Assembly (NCBI RefSeq): GCF_003795145.1
Contig: NZ_CP027786.1
Location: 2,046,001-2,110,000, forward strand
Reading direction: 5' to 3'
From: Tetragenococcus koreensis
GTDB lineage: Bacteria; Bacillota; Bacilli; Lactobacillales; Enterococcaceae
Length of the DNA: 64,000 nucleotides
Positions 52,855-63,898 of this stretch are shown piece after piece. The translations under genes and the position numbers were made by a program. Each line of letters starts with the position of its first letter. Position 1 is the first letter of the stretch. The notes under the pieces are model-generated. The model was given only the letters and a program-made list of their open reading frames with translations. It searched no databases and had not been told where the DNA came from.

Positions 52855-55800
52855 TTATTTTTCGCTTTGTGTTTCATTTAAAGCATCTTCTGCAGCCATT
52901 TGTGCTTCAATATCGGAAATACTGTAAACATTTTCGCTGGCAGTATTCACTTCTTTTGGTTCCATGTTACGGTAACGAGGCATTCCGGTACCAGCTGGAA
53001 TGATCTTACCAATAATAACATTTTCTTTCAATCCAAGAAGTGGATCTTGTTTACCACGAATTGCCGCATCAGTCAGTACACGTGTCGTTTCTTGGAAGGA
53101 AGCAGCAGATAAGAAGCTGTTTGTTTCCAGAGAAGCTTTCGTGATACCTAGTAATACTGGACGAGAAGTAGCAGGAATACCGCCTGCAACTAGGGTTTTA
53201 TAGTTTTGGTCTCTAAAGTCCGCAATGTCCATCATTGTACCAGGCAAGATATCTGTATCTCCTGGATCCATCACACGAACTTTACGTAACATTTGACGAA
53301 CCATTACTTCGACGTGTTTATCGCCGATTTCAACCCCTTGCATCCGATAAACTCGTTGAACTTCATGCAATAAATAATTTTCAACAGAAATCACATCACG
53401 TACTTGCAATAAGTGTTTCGGATCGATTGAACCTTCTGTAAGTGGAGCTCCACGATGAATTCGTTCTCCTTCTTCAACTTTCATACGAGCTGTATAAGGA
53501 ACGGTATACGTACGTGTATCTGTTTCACCTGTAATCGTAACTTCTTTAGCACGAGTAGCCGCATCTTCTGCAATTTCAGTGACTTCACCTGTAACTTCAG
53601 TAATAACAGCTTCCCCTTTTGGATTACGGGCTTCAAAAATTTCTTGTACACGTGGCAACCCTTGAGTAATATCGTCTCCAGCAACCCCACCAGTATGGAA
53701 AGTACGCATAGTTAATTGAGTACCAGGTTCACCGATAGATTGCGCAGCAACTGTACCCACTGCTTCGCCAACTTCTACTTCTGTACCAGTAGCTAAGTTG
53801 CGTCCGTAACAATGACGGCAGACACCGTGTTTGGAGTTACAAGTAAATGCTGAACGAATCGAAACTTTTTCAATTCCTGCATTTACGATTTGTTTGGCTT
53901 CCACTTCACTTATCAAGTGATCTGCTCCAACAATTGCTTCTCCTGTTTCAGGATGATAAACAGCTTTACTGGTATAACGACCAGCAAGACGTTCTTCTAA
54001 TGGTTCAATAATTTCATTGCCTTCTTTGATCGCTTCGATGTCAAGGCCACGGTCTGTTCCACAATCATCATCACGGATGATAACATCTTGTGCTACATCG
54101 ACCAAACGACGAGTCAAGTAACCTGAGTCGGCAGTCTTCAAGGCCGTATCAGTCATTCCTTTACGAGCCCCGTGAGTAGAAATAAACATCTCTAAAACAG
54201 TCAGCCCTTCGCGGAAATTGGAAATGATAGGCAATTCCATAATCTTACCACTTGGTGCAGCCATCAAACCACGCATCCCAGCAAGTTGGGTAAAGTTGGA
54301 AATATTCCCCCGAGCACCAGAATCAGACATCATATAGATCGGATTTTGAGTACCTAGAGATTTCATTAATTTCAATTGAATTTTATCTTTGGCTTCATTC
54401 CAAACATCAATCACTCGTTCATAACGTTCATCATCGGTAATTAATCCCCGACGGAATTGTTTTGAAACATTTGCCACTTGTTTATGTGCTTCAGAAATGA
54501 TGTCATCTTTATCTTGTAACACTGTAATATCTGCAATACCAACTGTGATCCCAGCATGGGTAGAATGCTTATAACCTAAATCTTTCATACGGTCAAGCAT
54601 ACGTGACGTTTCCGTTACTTTAAAACGTTTGAAGACTTCGGCAATAATATCCCCTAAGTTCCCTTTTTTGAATGGTCCAATCAAATCTTGTTCTTTGATA
54701 TGAGCAGGAATATCGGTCCCCGCTTCAACAAAATATTTATCTGGTGTTTGGACAGTTAAATTAAAATCAGTCGGTTCATTCAAATAAGGAAATTCTGGTG
54801 GCATGATCGAGTTGAAAATAATCTTACCAACAGTTGTAATTAACAAACGATCTTTTTGGAAATCAGTTAATGGTTTATCACCCAAGCGATTTGGATCAAC
54901 AGCTACACGTGAATGCAAGTGGACATAGCCATTCTTCCAAGCAGCAACTGCTTCATCCAAATCACGGAAGATCATACCTTCCCCTTCACGTCCTGCTTCT
55001 TCTAGTGTTAGGTAATAGTTCCCTAAAACCATGTCTTGTGAAGGCGTAACAACGGGCTTACCATCTTTTGGATTTAAGATATGTTGAGCAGCCAACATCA
55101 TCAAACGAGCTTCAGCTTGTGCTTCATCATTTAACGGTACGTGAACAGCCATTTGGTCCCCGTCAAAGTCGGCATTATAAGCTTCACAAACCAAAGGATG
55201 CAAACGAATAGCGCGTCCTTCAACTAAAACTGGTTCAAAAGCTTGAATACCCAAACGGTGAAGCGTCGGTGCGCGGTTTAATAGTACAGGATGTTCTTTA
55301 ATGACATCTTCTAATACATCCCACACATCGTCTTCTTGGCGTTCAATTTTACGTTTAGCATTTTTAATATTTGAAGCTAATTCACGTTTAACCAATTCTC
55401 TCATAACAAAAGGTTTGAACAACTCAATTGCCATTTCTTTAGGCAATCCACATTGATACATTTTCAAGAACGGCCCCACACAGATAACCGAACGACCGGA
55501 ATAGTCTACCCGTTTACCTAGCAAGTTTTGACGGAAACGTCCTTGTTTCCCTTTTAGCATATGAGAAAGTGATTTTAATGGACGATTTCCTGGACCTGCA
55601 ACAGGGCGGCCTCGGCGACCATTATCAATCAAGGCATCTACTGCTTCTTGTAGCATCCTTTTTTCATTTTGCACAATGATATTAGGCGCATTCAAATCTA
55701 GCAGACGTTTTAAACGGTTATTACGGTTAATAACACGACGATACAAATCATTTAAATCAGAAGTAGCAAAACGACCACCTTCTAATTGCACCATAGGACG

Positions 55801-56514
55801 TAAATCCGGTGGAACAATAGGAATAACGTCCATAACCATCCAGCTAGGTTCATTTCCAGAGGTACGGAAAGCTTCCAAAATGTCCAAACGGCGAATTGCT
55901 CGTGTCCGTTTTTGCCCTGAAGCTGATTTCAATGTTTCTTTTAATTCATCTGCTTCACTGTCTAAATCTACGCTATCCAATAGTTGTCTAATAGCTTCAG
56001 CACCCATTGCCGCGTTGAATTCTTGACCATATTGTTCGCGTTTTTCACGGTATTCGCGCTCAGTCAATAATTGTTTCTTTTCTAAACTAGTATTACCTGG
56101 ATCAATCACAACATAAGAAGCAAAATAGATAATTTCTTCTAATGCGCGTGGGCTCATGTCTAAAACGAGTCCCATACGAGATGGTATACCTTTAAAATAC
56201 CAGATATGTGATACTGGAGCAGCTAGTTCAATATGTCCCATCCGTTCACGACGAACTTTCGAACGAGTAACTTCTACACCGCAACGGTCACAAACGATCC
56301 CTTTATAACGAATTCGCTTGTATTTACCACAAGCACACTCCCAGTCTTTAGTAGGGCCGAAAATGCGTTCGTCAAATAACCCTTCACGTTCAGGTTTTAA
56401 TGTACGATAATTAATAGTCTCAGGTTTTTTTACTTCACCATAAGACCAGCTTCTGATTTTTTCGGGAGAAGCCAAGCCTATTTGCATACTTTCGAATTTA
56501 TTTACATCGATCAA
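52855..56514 (-). CDS. rpoC: RNA polymerase beta' subunit
   Basis: A 1219-residue beta' subunit. The first zinc site is [20 protein letters not shown] (about residues 60-80), the catalytic Mg loop is [12 protein letters not shown] (about 450), and the second zinc site is spread over CGTDRG and [13 protein letters not shown]. The start is most likely TTG at 56514 (reading [10 protein letters not shown], as in Enterococcus), with TGGAGGG ideally placed 7 bases before. A longer frame from 56535 would bury that RBS inside the coding region. Intact, very conserved. Confidence 0.97.
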   Translation of the reverse strand: MIDVNKFESMQIGLASPEKIRSWSYGEVKKPETINYRTLKPEREGLFDERIFGPTKDWECACGKYKRIRYKGIVCDRCGVEVTRSKVRRERMGHIELAAPVSHIWYFKGIPSRMGLVLDMSPRALEEIIYFASYVVIDPGNTSLEKKQLLTEREYREKREQYGQEFNAAMGAEAIRQLLDSVDLDSEADELKETLKSASGQKRTRAIRRLDILEAFRTSGNEPSWMVMDVIPIVPPDLRPMVQLEGGRFATSDLNDLYRRVINRNNRLKRLLDLNAPNIIVQNEKRMLQEAVDALIDNGRRGRPVAGPGNRPLKSLSHMLKGKQGRFRQNLLGKRVDYSGRSVICVGPFLKMYQCGLPKEMAIELFKPFVMRELVKRELASNIKNAKRKIERQEDDVWDVLEDVIKEHPVLLNRAPTLHRLGIQAFEPVLVEGRAIRLHPLVCEAYNADFDGDQMAVHVPLNDEAQAEARLMMLAAQHILNPKDGKPVVTPSQDMVLGNYYLTLEEAGREGEGMIFRDLDEAVAAWKNGYVHLHSRVAVDPNRLGDKPLTDFQKDRLLITTVGKIIFNSIMPPEFPYLNEPTDFNLTVQTPDKYFVEAGTDIPAHIKEQDLIGPFKKGNLGDIIAEVFKRFKVTETSRMLDRMKDLGYKHSTHAGITVGIADITVLQDKDDIISEAHKQVANVSKQFRRGLITDDERYERVIDVWNEAKDKIQLKLMKSLGTQNPIYMMSDSGARGNISNFTQLAGMRGLMAAPSGKIMELPIISNFREGLTVLEMFISTHGARKGMTDTALKTADSGYLTRRLVDVAQDVIIRDDDCGTDRGLDIEAIKEGNEIIEPLEERLAGRYTSKAVYHPETGEAIVGADHLISEVEAKQIVNAGIEKVSIRSAFTCNSKHGVCRHCYGRNLATGTEVEVGEAVGTVAAQSIGEPGTQLTMRTFHTGGVAGDDITQGLPRVQEIFEARNPKGEAVITEVTGEVTEIAEDAATRAKEVTITGETDTRTYTVPYTARMKVEEGERIHRGAPLTEGSIDPKHLLQVRDVISVENYLLHEVQRVYRMQGVEIGDKHVEVMVRQMLRKVRVMDPGDTDILPGTMMDIADFRDQNYKTLVAGGIPATSRPVLLGITKASLETNSFLSAASFQETTRVLTDAAIRGKQDPLLGLKENVIIGKIIPAGTGMPRYRNMEPKEVNTASENVYSISDIEAQMAAEDALNETQSEK

Positions 56515-56571
56515 AAAGGGTTCCCTCCATTTCAATTCGCAACTTCGATCAGAAAAACGTAAGTATTTTTG

Positions 56572-56628
56572 AGAAAATAGACAACTATTTATAAAAATTT
56601 CTTTTTATAAATAGTAATCCTATTTTCT
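56572..56628 (-). other. Long hairpin between rpoB and rpoC
   Basis: Two nested stems: inner 14-bp perfect stem (56584-56597 / 56602-56615) closed by a GAAA tetraloop on the minus strand, outer nine-bp stem (56572-56580 / 56620-56628). No U tract follows, so it is not a typical terminator. It probably marks an RNase processing site or a partial attenuation point between the two cistrons. Confidence 0.75.
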
Positions 56629-56646
56629 TCAAAAAAATGATTTTAT

Positions 56647-59600
56647 TTAATCTACAGGAGCATCTGCTGGATTATTTTCTTCATCAAATTGTTTCTTTTC
56701 TGGTTCTTTGCTTTCAGCATCTGTTTCTACTTTTTTAGCATTTTGTTTTTCAGCAAATTTTTCTAAGGCGTCAACAGTGATTAAATCATCATCCTCATCA
56801 TCCATATCGCGCAGTTCAACTTCTTGTTTTTCATTATCTAGAACGCGCATATCTAATCCAAGTGATTGCAATTCTTTAACTAACACACGGAAGGATTCTG
56901 GAATACCTGGTTTTGGAATCGGTTCGCCTTTGACAATAGCTTCATATGTTCTTACACGGCCTACTACGTCATCTGACTTGTAAGTCAAGATTTCTTGTAA
57001 GGTATAAGCAGCACCATAAGCTTCCAATGCCCAAACTTCCATTTCACCAAAACGTTGTCCACCAAATTGTGCTTTCCCACCAAGTGGTTGTTGGGTAACT
57101 AGAGAGTACGGCCCAATTGAACGAGCATGCAATTTATCGTCAACCATGTGAGCCAATTTGATCATATACATCACACCTACGGAAATTCTACCGTCAAATG
57201 GTTCGCCAGTACGTCCGTCATATAACACTGTCTTAGCATCTTTTGCCAAACCAGCTTCTTCTACGGTTTCCCAAACATCCCCATCACTTGCACCGTCAAA
57301 GACAGGAGTAGCTACATGGATACCTAGTTGTCTAGCAGCCATTCCTAAGTGCAATTCTAGTACTTGTCCGATATTCATCCGAGATGGAACACCTAATGGG
57401 TTCAACATAATATCAATCGGCGTGCCATCTGGTAAGAAAGGCATGTCTTCTTCTGGCATAATGCGAGAGACAACCCCTTTGTTTCCGTGACGACCGGCCA
57501 TTTTATCCCCTTCGTGGATCTTACGTTTTTGTACAATATAAACACGAACGAGCATATTAACCCCAGGAGATAGTTCATCGCCTGCTTCACGAGTAAAGAT
57601 CTTCACATCGTGAATGATCCCGCCGCCACCATGAGGTACTCTAAGCGAGGTATCACGAACTTCGCGGGCTTTTTCACCAAATATAGCATGTAACAAACGT
57701 TCTTCTGCAGATAGCTCTGTTACTCCCTTAGGCGTTACTTTTCCGACCAAAAGGTCCCCGTCACGAACTTCAGCACCAATCCGAACAATACCCATTTCAT
57801 CAAGGTCTCTTAATGCATCTTCCCCTACATTAGGGATTTCACGAGTAATTTCTTCTGGTCCTAATTTCGTGTCACGAGCTTCTGATTCATATTCTTCAAT
57901 ATGAACTGAAGTGTAGACATCGTCTTTAACTAAACGGCGGCTCATAATAACCGCATCTTCATAGTTATAACCTTCCCAGGTCATAAACCCGACTAATACG
58001 TTTTGACCTAGTGCCATTTCACCATTTTCCATTGAAGGGCCATCAGCTAAGATGTCACCTTTTTCAACCTTTTCGCCTTGTTTTACTAGCGGACGTTGGT
58101 CATAACTTGTTCCTGAGTTAGAACGACGGAATTTCGTAATATGATAAATGTCTAATGCGCCATTATCGCGACGAACACGGATTTCTGTTGCATCGACATA
58201 CTCAGCAATACCATCAGCTTTACATAGCAAAGCAGCTCCTGAGTCATGGGCAGACATATATTCCATTCCAGTCCCAACCCAAGGTGATTGCGGATTGATC
58301 AACGGCACAGCTTGACGCTGCATGTTCGCGCCCATCAACGCACGATTAGAGTCATCATTTTCCAAGAATGGAATACAAGCTGTAGCGACTGAAACAACTT
58401 GTTTTGGTGACACGTCCATATAATCAACTTTATCTGTAGTAATTTCTAAGTTTTCACTCGTTGCACGTGCCATAACGACATCATTAGTAAATGTTCCATC
58501 GTCATTTAAAGGACTGTTAGCTTGTGCAACAACGTAGTTATCTTCAATATCTGCTGTTAAATAATCGATTTTATCTGTTACACGACGTGTACTCCGATCA
58601 ACACGGCGATAAGGTGTTTCGATAAAACCATATTTATTAATTTTGGCATAAGAAGCTAAACTATTGATTAGACCAATGTTAGGACCTTCTGGCGTTTCAA
58701 TTGGACACATCCGACCATAGTGAGAATAGTGAACGTCCCGTACTTCATAACCAGCCCGATCTCGTGTTAAACCACCAGGTCCTAAAGCTGACAAACGACG
58801 TTTATGCGTTAATTCACCTAATGGATTCGTTTGGTCCATAAATTGTGACAATTGTGAAGAACCGAAGAATTCTTTGATGCTGGCTACCACTGGTCGAATA
58901 TTAATCAACTGTTGTGGTGTCAATGTATCAGTATCTTGAATGGACATCCGTTCACGAACGACACGTTCCATCCGAGCTAAACCAATACGGAATTGATTTT
59001 GCAATAACTCACCAACAGAACGGATACGACGATTTCCTAGATGGTCAATATCATCTGTATTCCCAATGCCTTCCATCAAATTGAAGAAATAGCTCATTGC
59101 AGCCACAATGTCTGCTGGACGAACTGTCCGGATATTTGATTCAGGATAGCCATTACCGATCACATTTACTTCACGGTCAGGATCACTAGGTGAGAATACT
59201 TTAAATACTTGAACGGTCATTGGATCAGTTACAACACCATCTTCTGATGGGTAGTACGTTACCGTGTTCAAACCATTATCAATATATTCAGCTAATGTGT
59301 CTTCCATTACTTGATGCGAGATTTCTGTTCCTTTTTCCAGGACGATCTCACCTGTTTCAGGGTCTGCCAAAGTTTCAGCTAAAGTTAAATTCAACAAACG
59401 AGTTTTCAAATCTAACTTCTTATTCATCTTATAGCGACCAACAGCGGCCAAGTCATAACGACGCGGATCAAAGAAACGAGCATTTAAAAGATTCCGTGAA
59501 CTGTCAGCCGTTTTTGGTTCGCCTGGACGTAGACGTTCATAAATATCTTTTAAGCCTTCTTCTGTTCTTGAGTCCGTTGCTGTTTTGTGTAAATCTTTTT

Positions 59601-60264
59601 CGATAGTATTACGTAAAGAATCGTTATCGCCAAAGATATCTAAAATGGTATCATCAGAACCAAAACCTAAAGCACGCACTAAGACTGTCATTGGAATTTT
59701 ACGTGTCCGGTCAATTCTGACATAAGAAATATTCTTAGCGTCAGTTTCCATTTCCAACCATGCACCACGGTTAGGGATAACCGTCGAACCGAAGCCTTCT
59801 CTACCATTTTTATCAATTTTACTATTAAAGTATACCCCTGGTGAGCGGACCAATTGTGAAACGATAACACGTTCGGCCCCATTAACGATAAAAGTTCCTT
59901 GTTCAGTCATCAACGGAAAGTCACCGAAGAAAACTTCTTGTGACTTAATTTCGCCCGTTTCACGGTTTGTTAAACGTAGCGTAACATGTAATGGCGCTGA
60001 ATAGTTTGCATCATGCGCCCGTGCTTCTTCCACTGTATATTTTGGCGTTTTTAGTTCATAGTCCACAAATTCCAATGAAAGATTTCCGTTAAAGTCATCA
60101 ATTGGCAAAATATCTTCAAACATTTCCCTTAATCCTTCATCTAAAAACCATTGATAAGAGTTTGTTTGAATCTCAATCAAATTCGGTAATTCCAGTACTT
60201 CACTGATACGCGCGAAACTTCTACGTTCGCGATGTTTTCCGTACTCTACTACGTGTCCAGCCAA
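56647..60264 (-). CDS. rpoB: RNA polymerase beta subunit
   Basis: A 1205-residue beta subunit. The rifampicin region ([31 protein letters not shown]) shows no obvious resistance substitution. The active-site part contains [15 protein letters not shown]. The tail is acidic ([13 protein letters not shown]). The preferred start is TTG at 60264 ([11 protein letters not shown]), which aligns with the Bacillus start and has AGGGGTG six bases upstream; a GTG at 60273 overlaps that RBS. Very close to enterococcal RpoB. Confidence 0.97.
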   Translation of the reverse strand: MAGHVVEYGKHRERRSFARISEVLELPNLIEIQTNSYQWFLDEGLREMFEDILPIDDFNGNLSLEFVDYELKTPKYTVEEARAHDANYSAPLHVTLRLTNRETGEIKSQEVFFGDFPLMTEQGTFIVNGAERVIVSQLVRSPGVYFNSKIDKNGREGFGSTVIPNRGAWLEMETDAKNISYVRIDRTRKIPMTVLVRALGFGSDDTILDIFGDNDSLRNTIEKDLHKTATDSRTEEGLKDIYERLRPGEPKTADSSRNLLNARFFDPRRYDLAAVGRYKMNKKLDLKTRLLNLTLAETLADPETGEIVLEKGTEISHQVMEDTLAEYIDNGLNTVTYYPSEDGVVTDPMTVQVFKVFSPSDPDREVNVIGNGYPESNIRTVRPADIVAAMSYFFNLMEGIGNTDDIDHLGNRRIRSVGELLQNQFRIGLARMERVVRERMSIQDTDTLTPQQLINIRPVVASIKEFFGSSQLSQFMDQTNPLGELTHKRRLSALGPGGLTRDRAGYEVRDVHYSHYGRMCPIETPEGPNIGLINSLASYAKINKYGFIETPYRRVDRSTRRVTDKIDYLTADIEDNYVVAQANSPLNDDGTFTNDVVMARATSENLEITTDKVDYMDVSPKQVVSVATACIPFLENDDSNRALMGANMQRQAVPLINPQSPWVGTGMEYMSAHDSGAALLCKADGIAEYVDATEIRVRRDNGALDIYHITKFRRSNSGTSYDQRPLVKQGEKVEKGDILADGPSMENGEMALGQNVLVGFMTWEGYNYEDAVIMSRRLVKDDVYTSVHIEEYESEARDTKLGPEEITREIPNVGEDALRDLDEMGIVRIGAEVRDGDLLVGKVTPKGVTELSAEERLLHAIFGEKAREVRDTSLRVPHGGGGIIHDVKIFTREAGDELSPGVNMLVRVYIVQKRKIHEGDKMAGRHGNKGVVSRIMPEEDMPFLPDGTPIDIMLNPLGVPSRMNIGQVLELHLGMAARQLGIHVATPVFDGASDGDVWETVEEAGLAKDAKTVLYDGRTGEPFDGRISVGVMYMIKLAHMVDDKLHARSIGPYSLVTQQPLGGKAQFGGQRFGEMEVWALEAYGAAYTLQEILTYKSDDVVGRVRTYEAIVKGEPIPKPGIPESFRVLVKELQSLGLDMRVLDNEKQEVELRDMDDEDDDLITVDALEKFAEKQNAKKVETDAESKEPEKKQFDEENNPADAPVD

Positions 60265-60371
60265 GTTGTTCACCCCTTAAAAAGTCTTTCAAAAAAGCTA
60301 TCCAAAATATTACAATTTAATTACAAATATTAAATATAAGTAACATCAAGCATTTTTTGCGGACTTTAGGC

Positions 60372-60419
60372 AAAAAAAAACCAAAAATAGAACAGCATCT
60401 ACATGAGTTTCTACTTTTG
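60372..60419 (-). terminator. Terminator-like attenuator in the rpoB leader
   Basis: On the minus strand CAAAAGTAGAA pairs with TTCTATTTTTG (11 bp, one G-U, 16-base loop) and is followed by GTTTTTTTTT. It lies about 80 bases downstream of the predicted rpoB promoter start and 108 bases before the rpoB start, so it would end transcription before rpoB unless relieved. Confidence 0.65.
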
Positions 60420-60497
60420 TTTCTTTATTCCCAAGCCGGAACGGACAATATTTCGCTCCTGCTCATTATTTTCTTCAGATAGTTTTTGCAACTATTT

Positions 60498-60526
60498 ATT
60501 ATACATAATCAACTTGTTTTCGTCAA
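60498..60526 (-). promoter_or_regulatory. rpoBC promoter
   Basis: TTGACG, 17-base spacer, TATAAT on the minus strand. The transcript would carry a leader of about 230 bases. The 22-bp tandem repeat lies immediately upstream of the -35. Confidence 0.88.
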
Positions 60527-60527
60527 G

Positions 60528-60571
60528 GCTTTTGTTAAACTTTTTTACAGCTTTTGTTAAACTTTTTTACA
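60528..60571. repeat. 22-bp perfect tandem repeat between rpoB and birA
   Basis: Two exact adjacent copies of a 22-bp unit containing TTTTGTTAAACTTTTTTACA (60528-60549 and 60550-60571). On the rpoB strand it gives A tracts spaced two helical turns apart directly behind the -35, like an UP element. The TTGTTAAAC core also resembles a BirA half-site. Confidence 0.9.
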
Positions 60572-60652
60572 ATATCATTTCTTAATTGTATAACGGTTTT
60601 TAACCCGATATACTTAATAACGAAGAATTGCAAAGGGAGGTTTATATCCGCT

Positions 60653-61609
60653 ATGTCTACCAAACAAAAAATACTTGCCATCCTAAGACAGGATAATGGG
60701 ATCGTCTCTGGTGAAAAACTGGCTGATACATTAGGAATTTCCCGCACAGCCATCTGGAAAGCCGTGCGAGAATTAGAAAAAATGGGCTACCATATTGAGC
60801 ATTTTCCTAATGGATACCGTTATTTGACCTCAGATGTCCTTGAAAAAGAATTAATAAGTAACAAAGCATTACCTACTTCCTCTATTTTTATTAAGGAAGA
60901 AACCGAATCAACGATGAATGATGCTAAAGTTGCTGCTATTAAACAGCAAACAGCACCGGCTCTTTTTATCGCAGAAAAACAGACAGGTGGGCATGGCCGT
61001 TTTGGTCGCCCCTTTTTTTCACCTACTGGACAAATTTATATGAGTTTATTGTTGGCTCCTAACCAAACGTTTGCAGAGTTACCTCAATATACAATTTTAG
61101 CTGCCGTTGCATTAAGCCTAGCAATTGACCATCACACAGGCAAACAAACCCAAATTAAATGGGTAAATGATATTTATTTAGATGGCAAAAAAATCTGTGG
61201 TATCTTGTCTGAAGCAACTAGCGATTTTGAAACAGGCCAAATTAAGCATGTGATTTTAGGATGTGGCATTAACTACTCGATCGATCCCGAGAGTTTTCCT
61301 GAAGAACTACAAGCAAAAGCTGGTTCAATTTTCCCGCAAGAAAATCCTCCGGTAACACGCAATCAATTAATCCAGCTTATTTGGCAATACTTCTTTGAAC
61401 TAGTGGAAGGTTTGCCTAATAAGGAATATTTAGATGTCTACCGCAAAAAATCATTTGTTTTAGGTAAAACAGTCCAATTTAGTCAACAAGGGGTTGCTTA
61501 CAGTGGTAAAGCGACCAAAATTACAGACACTGGTGAATTAGTTGTTCAAACTAATCAAGGCGTTAAGACCCTTTCTTCTGGTGAAATCAGTTTAGAAGCC
61601 ATTTATTAA
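60653..61609 (+). CDS. birA: Bifunctional biotin ligase/biotin repressor BirA
   Basis: A 318-residue protein: N-terminal HTH (QKILAILRQDNGIVSGEKLADTLGISRTAIWKAV), biotin-ligase core with KQTGGHGRFGRPF, KWVNDIYLDGKKICGIL and ILGCGINY, and a C-terminal SH3-like domain. It biotinylates carboxylases and can repress biotin genes. The ATG at 60653 follows AAAGGGAGG (12-base gap). It is divergent from rpoB and ends in a bidirectional terminator. Confidence 0.95.
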   Translation: MSTKQKILAILRQDNGIVSGEKLADTLGISRTAIWKAVRELEKMGYHIEHFPNGYRYLTSDVLEKELISNKALPTSSIFIKEETESTMNDAKVAAIKQQTAPALFIAEKQTGGHGRFGRPFFSPTGQIYMSLLLAPNQTFAELPQYTILAAVALSLAIDHHTGKQTQIKWVNDIYLDGKKICGILSEATSDFETGQIKHVILGCGINYSIDPESFPEELQAKAGSIFPQENPPVTRNQLIQLIWQYFFELVEGLPNKEYLDVYRKKSFVLGKTVQFSQQGVAYSGKATKITDTGELVVQTNQGVKTLSSGEISLEAIY

Positions 61610-61652
61610 AAAACAGCAACGAAGCTCAAAATGAACTTCGTTGCTGTTTTTT
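61608..61652. terminator. Bidirectional terminator between birA and menA
   Basis: 17-bp stem AAAAAACAGCAACGAAG / CTTCGTTGCTGTTTTTT with 11-base loop between convergent genes. It overlaps both stop codons. Confidence 0.9.
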
Positions 61653-62604
61653 ACATGAGTTGCCAAACAATACAAAGCAGTAAACCTAACGCGTAGCTAC
61701 TATTAAACAAAACCATATTTTTGATCGCATATCCAAAGCTGCTTGGCTGGGGCAGACTCTTTTTATGTTCTTTTAGATTACGTGAAATCTTCGGTAAAGT
61801 AAAAAACACCACCAAAATCGGCCAGCTATAAATACCAAAAAGCCAACCTATTAAAATCGTCACGTAACAAGCATACATCAGCCCTTGAAACAATACTGTT
61901 CCAGTAGAACTTCCAATATAATATACTAAGGTGTAACGATGATTTTTGATATCTGTTTTTATATCACGTAAATTATTAGCAAGCATAATGTTGGCAATAG
62001 TAAAAATTAAAGGCAACGAGGCCCAGATAAGAGCTAGAACCCCCCATAATTGTCCTGTCAGCAAGAAGTTCCCTTGAGCAAAATCAAGGGTTAGATGAAA
62101 AACTTGCTGTTTAATGGTGTTGAGATAAATTGTAATAGCAAATATACCTAAGCCCATCGTTACACCGCTAAATATTTCACCTAAGGGCATACGTGATAAA
62201 GGAATGGGACCAAATGTGTAGAAAACGCCAATAAAACAAACGGCTCCACCCATAAGGAGCATCATCCAACCAGTTTGTATACTTAAAACCAGACCAATCA
62301 AAAGCGTAGCCGCTAGCATAGCTAAAATCATCCATTGGATTTTTTTAGGTGAAAGTCGCTCACGACCGATCACATTTTCTTGATACTTATAGGTTTGCGA
62401 TTTGGCTTTTTTAAAGTCCATGAAATTATTAATGGCCGTTGTAGACATGTCAAAAATAATCATACCAATAAAAAATAATAAAGTGAGTCCCCAATGTATT
62501 TCGTGAAAATAAGAAATTGAGAACAGTATACCTATAATGAAAGGAAACACACTGGCTACCTTAGTTTTAATTTCAACAACTTCCCAAAAAACTTTTAATG
62601 ACAT
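61651..62604 (-). CDS. menA: MenA-like 1,4-dihydroxy-2-naphthoate prenyltransferase (UbiA family)
   Basis: A 317-residue UbiA-family enzyme with about nine membrane helices. Prenyl-diphosphate motifs are NNFMDFKKA (about residues 60-68) and NNLRDIKTD (about 200). It attaches the isoprenoid tail to dihydroxynaphthoate to make demethylmenaquinone. RBS TAGGAGAAG precedes the ATG. It lies 24 bases after apbE, forming an operon; next to a flavinyl transferase and an FMN-binding protein it fits the quinone branch of extracellular electron transfer. Confidence 0.88.
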   Translation of the reverse strand: MSLKVFWEVVEIKTKVASVFPFIIGILFSISYFHEIHWGLTLLFFIGMIIFDMSTTAINNFMDFKKAKSQTYKYQENVIGRERLSPKKIQWMILAMLAATLLIGLVLSIQTGWMMLLMGGAVCFIGVFYTFGPIPLSRMPLGEIFSGVTMGLGIFAITIYLNTIKQQVFHLTLDFAQGNFLLTGQLWGVLALIWASLPLIFTIANIMLANNLRDIKTDIKNHRYTLVYYIGSSTGTVLFQGLMYACYVTILIGWLFGIYSWPILVVFFTLPKISRNLKEHKKSLPQPSSFGYAIKNMVLFNSSYALGLLLCIVWQLM

Positions 62605-62628
62605 AATCTTCTCCTAAACAACTATTTA

Positions 62629-63729
62629 TTACAATTTGCTGCGGTCACCCAGGGTATAACCTGACTCTTCATCCAATTGAAAGCTATCTTTGATGTCGTC
62701 TGTCATATATACTTGATCATCCTTGGTCACAAAGATGGCAGAAGTTCCTTCAGGCGTATCATTTTCAATATACTCCAAACCCTCTTTAACTCCCTTATCA
62801 AAGATTACTGTCGTCAAACCATCGCCATCAATCGATTTATCAGTAATGACTGTCGCACTAGCAATGTCATTATCGTAAGGGTAGCCCGTTTTTGAATCAA
62901 AAATGTGATGATACGTTTCTCCATCTTCCTCTAAATAACGTTCATAGATTCCTGAAGTAACGATCGTTTTATCCGATTCCTCGATAGTACCTAAAACGGC
63001 CCCTCGATCATTATTGGGATCTTGAATTCCTACATTCCAAGCTTCATTTTCTCCACGATTACTATGGCCAACTACAAAAATATTGCCTCCCAAATCCACA
63101 ATAGCAGACTCAACGTTATGATCTTTTAGTACCGCAACGGCTTCGTCAGCAATATAGCCTTTGGCGATGGCTCCAAGGTCGATAATCATGTCTTCATCTT
63201 CCAAATAAACAGTTTGCTCATCATCATCAAACTCTATTTTGTTATAATCAATATGTTTTAATGCTTCATCAATTTCATCTTGTGATGGTTTACGAGCATC
63301 GTCAAAACCGATCCGCCAAAGTTGTGTGATTGCCCCAATCGTTAAGTTAAACCCACCTTTAGACTCTTCACTATAGTCACGAGATTTTTTTAACAGATCG
63401 TAGATATCTTTTGATACTTTGACTGGCTTTTCCCCTGCGTTTTCATTAATTTCGTCAATCTCAGAGCCAGGCTCATTGATCGTAATCTTATCCCCTAACT
63501 CTTTAATCCGGTCAAATGCGGGTTGCAATGCATCTTCTTTATCTTGATCAAAAATACGTATGCGTGTATATGTTCCTAGTAGAAATTCTTCTTCTGTATA
63601 AGGCTCTTTTTTCATTCCTTGCGCATAAGAAGATTCTGTTGTTTGATTTGTCTCACCCTCGTTGCTACATGCCGTACTAAAAACAAAGACAGCAAGAAGC
63701 ACAAGAAAAATTCCCGTTTTTCTTTTCAT
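62629..63729 (-). CDS. apbE: FAD:protein FMN transferase (ApbE/FmnB), lipoprotein
   Basis: A 366-residue lipoprotein with lipobox STAC after an N-terminal signal. ApbE features are YTRIRIFD, DLGAIAKGYIADEA, DLGGNIFVVG, HHIFDSKTGYP and the metal-binding SIDGDGLTTVIF. It attaches FMN covalently to Thr or Ser of exported flavoproteins. The ATG at 63729 follows GTGGAGGTT; an in-frame GTG there belongs to the RBS. It is upstream of menA and downstream of an FMN-binding-domain gene, its likely substrate. Confidence 0.93.
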   Translation of the reverse strand: MKRKTGIFLVLLAVFVFSTACSNEGETNQTTESSYAQGMKKEPYTEEEFLLGTYTRIRIFDQDKEDALQPAFDRIKELGDKITINEPGSEIDEINENAGEKPVKVSKDIYDLLKKSRDYSEESKGGFNLTIGAITQLWRIGFDDARKPSQDEIDEALKHIDYNKIEFDDDEQTVYLEDEDMIIDLGAIAKGYIADEAVAVLKDHNVESAIVDLGGNIFVVGHSNRGENEAWNVGIQDPNNDRGAVLGTIEESDKTIVTSGIYERYLEEDGETYHHIFDSKTGYPYDNDIASATVITDKSIDGDGLTTVIFDKGVKEGLEYIENDTPEGTSAIFVTKDDQVYMTDDIKDSFQLDEESGYTLGDRSKL

Positions 63730-63758
63730 AATAACCTCCACTTTCTTCTCATTTTCTT

Positions 63759-63787
63759 ATGATAGCTTGTTTCATCTAGAATGAAAA
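63759..63787 (-). promoter_or_regulatory. Possible promoter of apbE-menA
   Basis: TTTTCA, 17-base spacer, TATCAT on the minus strand about 30 bases upstream of the apbE start. Both boxes are imperfect. Confidence 0.45.
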
Positions 63788-63842
63788 GATTTTTAGTGAA
63801 TTTAGCCACATTTATCTTTTAGGGTCTTACTTTAAATACAGC

Positions 63843-63880
63843 AAAAAAGAGTCGGAACATCGCGATCCAACTCCTTTTTT
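63843..63880 (-). terminator. Terminator after the FMN-binding-domain gene
   Basis: Eight-bp stem GAGTTGGA / TTCCGACTC region (one G-U pair, loop TCGCGATG) with six T following on the minus strand. Confidence 0.75.
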
Positions 63881-63898
63881 TGCCTGTTATTTCAGCGC

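Noticed and set aside
58790-58880. Rifampicin-resistance substitution in rpoB
   Set aside because: The region reads as the usual sensitive sequence; no changed key residue is seen.
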